From contig SCFE01000005.1 of NCBI GenBank assembly GCA_004352715.1, forward strand, positions 3,416,270 to 3,480,269: DNA of 64,000 nucleotides, written 5' to 3'. Source of the DNA: Hofstenia miamia (Eukaryota; Xenacoelomorpha; Acoela). Made by a program: the position numbers and the translations under genes. The notes under the pieces were generated by a model. The model worked only from the letters and a program-made list of their open reading frames with translations. It was not told the origin of the DNA and ran no database searches. This document shows positions 57,467-64,000 of the stretch, in pieces (positions within the stretch are counted from its first letter, which is position 1; every line of letters begins with the position of its first letter).

Positions 57467-57783
57467 AAACCTCAGTTATCGAACGCCTCTGTTCTCGACC
57501 AAAAAGTTCGAGAATTTTACGACTAAGAACTCGACCAAATTTCGGCTCTTGAACAAACCAAAAGAAGCCGAGCCTACCTGAACATGGCATACTTGCAAAC
57601 ATAGATAACTCGAACGCTAAGGACGTTTCCTCCATAGCGAATTTGCGATCAAAATTCATTCCAAGCAGACGTGTTCATTCTTAATTACGTAAATCGAACT
57701 TTTTTCATCGTTGCATCGTGTATTAGGCCCTAATCATGGGCCTTCTCAAACGGATTATGTTCGAAAACTGAGGTTCGACTATA
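57462..57783. mobile_element. pogo/Tigger-like MITE
   Basis: The ends are inverted repeats of TAGTCAAACCTCAGTTATCG and TAGTCGAACCTCAGTTTTCG within TA-rich flanks. AACCTCAGTTATCGAAC is the well-known tip of pogo/Tigger elements. The interior repeats CTCGACC/GTTCGAG phrases and contains no transposase. About 320 bp. Confidence 0.82.
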
Positions 57784-59800
57784 TATATAACGGTTTAAAC
57801 AATAACATAAAATATGAGTCGCTTAGAATCGTTCCTGCTATATCAAGCATCTAAAAACCGAAACTCCCAACAGCAATAGATGCAATATTGAAGACTTTTC
57901 CAAGTCTTGTAGAACTAATTACATTATGACGAATCTTGGCAATGCATAACCATTCACAAGTATGATAAAATTTCAAATGCAATTAATGGAAAAATACACA
58001 TACTGTAATACATAAATATTACATTCAAATATAATTTAAAATTTTAGCTTACAAAAATATTGTTTGCTTTTGAACATTGCTTTCTAACATTTTAATGTAC
58101 ACATTCAATTTTGATAAACCGTAAATTCTAAGCATTAACTACTTTTAATTGGCAATAAGCTATCGTGTTTTTCCATATTTATGTTGCAATTAAATAATTT
58201 CAAATATTTTCTCACTTTTAATATCGAGCTGCAGTCACCACTAGGGTTGCGTCCAGTTAATACTTGGAAACGCGTTTTGGAATTTAAGCTTTGACGGTTT
58301 CCGAGTTCTGTCGAACTGATTGGAGTTTAATATTGCACGTTTTCCTAATTGATAAAATATATACATTTTCCTGATTGAAAAGCCATTGTCTTTCTGGCCC
58401 ATTGGGGTTAATGATCCTAGCTAACATCAAAGGGTTGTAGTCTCTCCCTTTTGATGTGAAGAATATGATTGAATAGATTCACTTACTATTCATTCTTAAA
58501 AACTGTTTTTAACCACCTTAGCAACAGGTGGCACTTTCAAATTGATTAGAAAACTTCCCCATTATATTGGAGTGGTAGTTGAAGCCTTCCTTTCCATAGC
58601 CTAACGAAATCAGTATTAATTTTTTAATTCTATATCTATATAGTACAATTACAAAATTTGGCTAACTTCTAGAAACTATTGCTTCGTACTGGGAAATCAG
58701 ATGATTATATAATGGTGACTCACACTGCCTTAATGACAATTTTTACAAGAGAAGGCTTAGATTATTTACTCTAGAGCAATTGTTCATCATCATAATCTAA
58801 ATATCAAAAATACCAATCATCACAATTTTTCTGCCAATTTACGAGGTGAAAAGACAATTTAGACTGCTTTTTCGCAAATTAAGAAGTTGAAGCGTAAATA
58901 GAAAACTCCTCCTAGTAGGCGCCTAGGATTTAAATTTTTAATTATTTTGCAGATATTCAGCATTAAACTTGTACATTTCTGTGACGGTAGGAAATCAAAT
59001 TTAAGTTTTCAATGGAAATTTGGACAACATAAAGTGTTTTTTTAAAGTGTTGTATCATGGGTTGACATTATTTAGTTTTTAACATATACAAAATTTGATC
59101 TTTCACCATACCATACTGCCTAAATGTTCGTAGTAATTTTCAATAACGTTCTCTTACGTAACAAAATATTAAGCTATTTGCTGAATCTATTGGACATGTT
59201 GAAAAAGTAATTTGCTCTATTAGAAAATGTTTGAAACAAAAATGCTCTAAAGGTACACCATACTCTAACCCAACACGACACGAAGTCTAATCTAATAAAA
59301 TATTAATTTAAAAATGAAGCATAATAAAGTTAAAAAGGTATTAACTATTGGGCTAAAAACCTAAAATGCGAACGTTTCGAACCAATAAATTATAAATTTA
59401 GAAAAACTAAGTAGAGCTTCCATATTTGGTATTGATATTGCTATTTAAATAAAAGTCTTAGAAATAAATTTTTGATGTATTTTTCATTAGGCGCGTTACA
59501 AAATGTTTTTTATTGATTGTAAACAGGAAAACACACGTATATTCCAACTTCTTAATTCAAAATCCATAAACATAAGCAACAATATTACAAGGTAATGATT
59601 TTTAGCCAATTGACAAATTTCAAGAAAATTTATATTGAAGTGAAAGTGTATTTTTCTGATAAATTATCATCTACAATCTTTGAAAAGTTGAATTATATTT
59701 AGTTAAATATTATATTTAATGAGAAAACCATTAAGGAAAATCAAATTTTATGAGAAAAATTCTGATTGGTTTGACGTCATGTGGGCAACAGATAAAAGAA
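57784..59800. other. AT-rich DNA, no gene recognised
   Basis: No frame above about 60 codons and no element ends that I can support. Confidence 0.45.
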
Positions 59801-59835
59801 AAGTATTTTCACTTTTTGCATATTATTTTGGTTAA

Positions 59836-59991
59836 ATGTCTAGAGGTAATAGAAACTGCTGTTTTGCTTCTGAATGTTCGGTTACCTCAACAAATAACCA
59901 AACACGCTTGTTTTTCTTAGTACCTGTTAACGCTGAAATCCAGAAGCAATGGTTTCGCTCTGCTAGGCGATGTGATCCAAGAGATTGCTGA
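59836..59991 (+). pseudogene. THAP-type zinc-finger fragment
   Basis: The 51-codon frame begins with ATG (MSRGNRNCCFASECSVTS) and contains RLFFLVPVNAEIQKQWFRSA. The cysteine pair near the start, the F-x-V-P core and the tryptophan followed by F-x-x-A are THAP landmarks; the later C-x2-H pair is missing because the frame stops at 59989-59991. THAP domains bind DNA in P-like transposases and host proteins. It may be a first exon or a relic. It differs in sequence from the THAP domain at 31980. Confidence 0.6.
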
Positions 59992-60049
59992 AAACAAGCA
60001 GCTTACAAAAAGAGGATTTGCTTACAGTGTATTTTACAATTATTCTCTT

Positions 60050-60440
60050 AATACTTGAGAATTGTTCACCAGTATGGCTTAACTGTTTGACATTTTCATA
60101 ATCTGATAAACTTGAACAAATACAGAAAAGGAGTTCTAGAATAATTGCACCAGAGCATACATATCATGAAACAATAAAAATATTTAAATGTCAAACTCTA
60201 AAGGAAAGATGCATGAGTTAATGTGACTGTTTGTGGAATAAAATTACAAAAACAACTCATCCATTAAATCATCATATGCCATTTTTGTGTTCAGTTGAGT
60301 GATTTAAGATATGTACGTGATAGAAATATTGGTTATTGAAAAAGATTTGCAAACTCCAACTATCGCAAATTAAGAAAAATTACTCTGAGTTATAATCCCT
60401 ACTGGACAGTTTAAAATTATTTTGTACATATTTTCACCAC
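60050..60440 (+). pseudogene. LINE ORF2 C-terminal remnant (CR1/L2-like)
   Basis: The frame gives LENCSPVWLNCLT, then DKLEQIQKRSSRIIAPEHTY, CQTLKERCMS and KITKTTHPLNHHMPFL. This is the standard thumb/C-terminal order of CR1/L2-type reverse transcriptases (E-YACPVW ... LE-IQKRALRII ... LxTLxxRR ... HxLHxLLP). Later it shows FANSNYRKLR before the end. There are several stops. The RT core is absent upstream, consistent with 5' truncation or decay. Confidence 0.8.
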
Positions 60441-61925
60441 TATTCAAGCGTTGGGTTGCAAGTAATTAAAAAAATACTGACTTCTTACATAAATTACTTT
60501 TAATTAAAGTTTAATTTTACATAAATATTAGGACATATTTTGAGAGAATTTTTGTAAAATGACAACACTCAAGTTGAGCGAAATATATCTTTTTCTAATG
60601 TTTATATTGAAATTATCAAAGATCATTAACAACAATAAGATTTAGTTTTGCAGTAACATTTATTAGCGACGTTATTTTTTAAAATTTTTGTTTATATGTA
60701 ACATGCAACAGGGTGAGTTACTTATATCTATAAATATTAATTCAGTTATACAGAAATGATTATATTCAAAATCCATAATGCTTTTCTAAATAAATAATGT
60801 AACAAATGGAGAAGTCACTGGCAAAAATATGAAGAATAAGATTTGTAACGCCCACACACACACATTGCACACAGTTGTCGGTCTTTGTGACTCCTTCACA
60901 AGTCTATACTCTTGTTAGCAGTTTCATATATGATGAAGGATAAGGGATATAGCTCTTTTTCTGGTAAGTACAAGATCTCAGCCATTACAACATTGGCATA
61001 CCACACTGATTCGGATTCAAGTGAGTGGCCGTTTGTTTCTCTGATTGGCTTCTTGACCATCAGTAATTCCGAATGGCGTGGGTATCATCCAATTTGATTC
61101 ATGCTGATTATTCCTTCTGACTTTCTCAATAGCACAAATTGTGGAATACTGGTGAAAAAACAAAAATTCATTGCATTTGAAATGAAGGCTTACACATACA
61201 GATATACAGACATTAGAAAAGATCACCCAATTGTGCTATTTTTTGACATCTGAAGGTGCGTATTTGATATGAATATTCATTAAAAATAACCTCAATGGAA
61301 TTCAGAAGCCCTAGATTCAAGTAGATATCATAGAATACATTATTAAATCTGATCACATTGAATTTCCAACAGCGAGCATGTATTTCTAAACAGAAACCTG
61401 GTATGCCTTCATATACATAATCCAGACGATTTTATCCTCTCATGGGGAGCACACAAATCTAGCACTGACACATATTGTTGAAACATTTCCATCAATCCTT
61501 TTAACAAATTACTCCAATCTCTGATGACAAACCATCCAAATCAAATGCTATGATGCTTTCTTTCTATTTGTCTTGTGTCTCCAAAGCCACTGATCTTTAT
61601 TGACACACTTTCTTCCATTATCAGAACTACCCTACTTCCCTAACAATATTGCAAACACTAATCTCTAATGGGAATTAACAACACAGTACTGTATTTTACA
61701 CAACTCTTGAATTGTAGAAAAAAATATAGTCTACTCTATTATGAAAGTATAAAGGTATGAAGAACCAATCAGAATTCACAGCAGTATTAAAAATGAAAAT
61801 TTACAGTGCCACTAAAAAATTTAGTAATTGCTGATTAACTTCTAAAAGATTTCAAACACTCATCATTATGAAGAACATTTTCAGCCATTGTACACAATAA
61901 TGCCGTTGAATTAGATCTATCTTAG

Positions 61926-62287
61926 TTTTTGGGAAAATGAAGTCTCTGAGCAGTATTGTGTAATACCAGTTTACATAATAGCAGAACATAATATTAAACG
62001 CATAATAGCATTTCAAAAAAGGACTTCAGCTTTTTATGCAATCAAGAGATTTTTACACAGCAGTGGATTTATGCAGTNNNNNNNNNNNNNNNNNNNNNTG
62101 GGAAAATGAAGTCTCTGAGCAGTATTGTGTAATACCAGTTTACATAATAGCAGAACATAATATTAAACGCATAATAGCATTTCAAAAAAGGACTTCAGCT
62201 TTTTATGCAATCAAGAGATTTTTACACAGCAGTGGATTTATGCAGTTTGGTGTTCGACCTTGTGCCAAGTGCTACAAAAAACTTGTC
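61926..62287 (+). CDS. Possible terminal exon, unknown protein
   Basis: An open stretch of 63 codons follows an acceptor-like CTATCTTAG and ends in TAA. It reads WENEVSEQYCVIPVYIIAEH and ends FGVRPCAKCYKKLV. The composition is less AT-biased than random frames here. I recognise no domain. The locus is split by a 21-N gap with its first 148 bases repeated on both sides, so the true exon is probably one copy (62099-62287 plus the left edge). It could also be a relic of a transposon. Confidence 0.35.
61930..62246. repeat. 148-base exact duplication flanking a 21-N gap
   Basis: 61930-62077 and 62099-62246 are identical. Identity right up to both gap edges indicates unmerged overlapping contigs rather than a biological repeat. 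Confidence 0.9.
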
Positions 62288-62289
62288 TA

Positions 62290-63387
62290 ACAGAAAATAA
62301 TTTAGCACTGGCTTGCTTGGCTCTAATGGCATATGAAAGAAAATACTATTTTGCTACTTTTCGTCATCTAGCATTATTAAGGGATACTTTCTTTTACGAC
62401 TATGATTAATAAAAACACCACAGCAAAACAAATGAAAACATTTGGAAAATGCTACAGCATAACTTTGAATTCATTGAGATTGATGTAACAAATTTAAAGC
62501 TGCACATAAAGACTTGCTTCAAATGACATTAATTTCTAAGGCTGTGACGCAGCTATGGATGTTAGGTAGCTTAGCCACCTCCAAAACATTCAATTAAAGT
62601 ATGGGAATTTCACATATACATCATTCTAACACCAAGTTCGTGTTGCGAAAGATGAGTTTTAAAGTACAGAATATTTTATTGCAAATTTTTTGTGTGGAAT
62701 ATATGCCTTTATTAGTATTTTAACTTAAAATATATGGTTAATGTATAAAGCAATGGAAGCTAGGCACATTTATCTAACAGATTAGCAAAGATTGAATATA
62801 ATGCTGTCTTAACGTCTTAACTTAATGTTACTATAACTAATTTCACTACCATTACTTCAAAACTTGAGAAAGTAGAAGTTAGCTATTCACATACAAAAAT
62901 TCAAAAGATGCCACTTTCTTGTGCATAAGAATAATAAATTTCGCAAAATATTCAATGTATACTAGACACTTGGTAGAAAAACCGCTCACTTTATGGATGC
63001 AAAGATGGAATGTAATTGGATTGATTCACAGCCAGATTTTACTGTCATTGAATTTAAAAAAGTTTAATCAAATATGAAGTTGCTTTTGGATTAGCACTAC
63101 TTCATACTTTTATAAATAAAAATGCACATTTATGACATTATAAACAAAAATGCACAACTAGAGTATGTATACAATGACTTAATATGGAATATTTAATGTC
63201 CACACACAATTTGAAGCTTTTAGACACTTGAAAATTTTACACTTTAATCAGTTAACAATATAGTTATAATTATAGCAAATCTTGAGAAAAAATGGTTTTT
63301 CATAAAAGTTTCATAAAATATTCTAAACTGAATTATCGTCAAAATAAAATTTCGCTAAAAACATTTTTAATTAATCTTACTATAGTA
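62290..63387. other. AT-rich DNA upstream of the NME6 exon end
   Basis: No gene recognised. The part just below 63388 should include the 3' UTR of the minus-strand NME6 gene; I see no certain polyadenylation signal. Confidence 0.4.
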
Positions 63388-63840
63388 TTAAATGTTATAA
63401 TTATGAAATGGAAAATTCGGATAAAAGAAAAGTATTTCACGTCGGGCGGCGGTTTCTGAATCAGAGCCATGCACAGAATTTCGGGTGTCCGAAATACCAT
63501 ACTTTGCGCGAATTGTATCGTTGTCTGTCTTGATTGAGTGATAAACTTTAGAGGTACCTATTAATTTTCGCCAAACAGCAATCGCATCATTTCGCGACAA
63601 AACTTTAGCTTCTATTGGACCAGAACTAATATGTTCACAAAGTCTTTTATAAAAAAATTTATTTTGATGCTCAAGGTAAAATTTTTGCCCTTGATTAATA
63701 GTAAGCCGAAGACGTCTTGAACAAACAATTTCGAAACCATTTTCTAAGATCGTTCGATGCACATCCTTAACAATAAATGGATAACACAAAATATCTGGCT
63801 TCAATATTGCCAATGTTAGTCGAAAGTTGCTTGAAGCCAG
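63388..63840 (-). CDS. NME6: Nucleoside diphosphate kinase 6 (NME6), terminal exon
   Basis: NDP kinases move the gamma-phosphate from ATP to nucleoside diphosphates through a phospho-histidine. The exon starts after a polypyrimidine acceptor (TTTTTTTTAG ending at 63841) and runs 150 codons to TAA. It opens LASSNFRLTLAILKPDILCY, where the A-I-L-K-P-D strand holds the conserved lysine. It continues with FYLEHQNKFFYKRLCEHISS and GPIEAKVLSRNDAIAVWRKL. The end has IRAKYGISDTRNSVHGSDS, in which the histidine of NSVHGSDS is the catalytic one. The segment between WRKL and IRAKYG is longer than in group I NDPKs, and there is a short tail (FYPNFPF). Both features fit group II NME6, reported mitochondrial in vertebrates. 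All nucleotide-binding residues I can check are present. No ATG lies in frame in this exon before the LAILKPD strand, so a 5' exon must be upstream of 63842. Active-looking host gene. Confidence 0.9.
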   Translation of the reverse strand: MASSNFRLTLAILKPDILCYPFIVKDVHRTILENGFEIVCSRRLRLTINQGQKFYLEHQNKFFYKRLCEHISSGPIEAKVLSRNDAIAVWRKLIGTSKVYHSIKTDNDTIRAKYGISDTRNSVHGSDSETAARREILFFYPNFPFHNYNI

Positions 63841-63966
63841 CTAAAAAAAAGATTTAAAATAAGTATTACATTTCAAAAAAACCAGTAAATAAGTTCTTCA
63901 AATTTTAAGCTTCTATCATTAAAAAATTAGTGCAAAGCAAAAATTTTAAAAGGTTTATTATAATTA

Positions 63967-63967
<1 letters not shown>

Positions 63968-64000
<33 letters not shown>
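63968..64000. repeat. (AT)n microsatellite at the window edge
   Basis: An AT dinucleotide run reaching the end of the window, inside the presumed NME6 intron or upstream region. Confidence 0.95.

Noticed and set aside
57740-57782. GGTTCGA as a tRNA T-loop (B box)
   Set aside because: It is part of the pogo-like terminal inverted repeat.

Overview
The window is a metazoan draft-assembly fragment, about 70% A+T, with seven N gaps and many (AT)n tracts. Nothing in it looks prokaryotic. Genes are sparse, and most recognisable coding sequence comes from decayed transposons and endogenous virus-like elements. The element mix (hAT, piggyBac, P/THAP, Tc1, pogo-like and PIF-like elements, a CR1/Jockey-type LINE, a Ty3/gypsy integrase, a Polinton/Maverick) together with a lineage-specific 7TM receptor suggests a TE-rich invertebrate such as a cnidarian. 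Hydra is a plausible guess, but it is inference only.

Host genes. Two loci look like real host genes. One is an intact single-exon rhodopsin-like 7TM receptor at 24407-25417 (minus), with two decayed relatives at 124-1272 and 5568-5985. The other is the large terminal exon of a nucleoside diphosphate kinase 6 (NME6) gene at 63388-63840 (minus), whose 5' exon(s) lie in or beyond the right edge. A possible terminal exon of unknown identity lies at 61926-62287.

Layout. 0-7 kb: two receptor pseudogenes, a short hAT element with an 8-bp target duplication, a TTAA-flanked MITE and a 1.38-kb palindromic foldback. 7-13 kb: a minisatellite, a 1-kb gap, a gypsy integrase remnant, and a possible Mutator-like fragment set among CCGTATATATACGG palindromes. 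13-23 kb: a decayed uncharacterised transposon ORF, a GAT microsatellite, a hAT-type MITE with a perfect 8-bp duplication, and a complete but dead Tc1 element. 23-29 kb: an RT/RNase H remnant, the intact receptor, and a hAT transposase remnant plus a foldback inside a dispersed repeat. 29-35 kb: a piggyBac-like element (TTAA to TTAA) and a nearly full-length but dead P-element relative with a THAP domain. 35-43 kb: foldbacks and MITEs, a LINE and a PIF-like element. 43.5-52.4 kb: an 8.9-kb Polinton/Maverick-like element. 52-57 kb: unknown AT-rich ORFs and a decayed transposase of an uncharacterised family. 57-64 kb: Tc1 and pogo-like pieces, a THAP fragment, a LINE 3' end, and NME6.

The most notable object is the Polinton-like element. 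It has AG termini, inverted repeats of about 1.4-1.5 kb, and a perfect 6-bp target duplication (ATGGTG). Inside are decayed genes for a packaging-type ATPase, the N-terminal part of an integrase, and two tandem, diverged copies of a putative minor-capsid-like protein. No DNA polymerase B or major capsid gene was seen.
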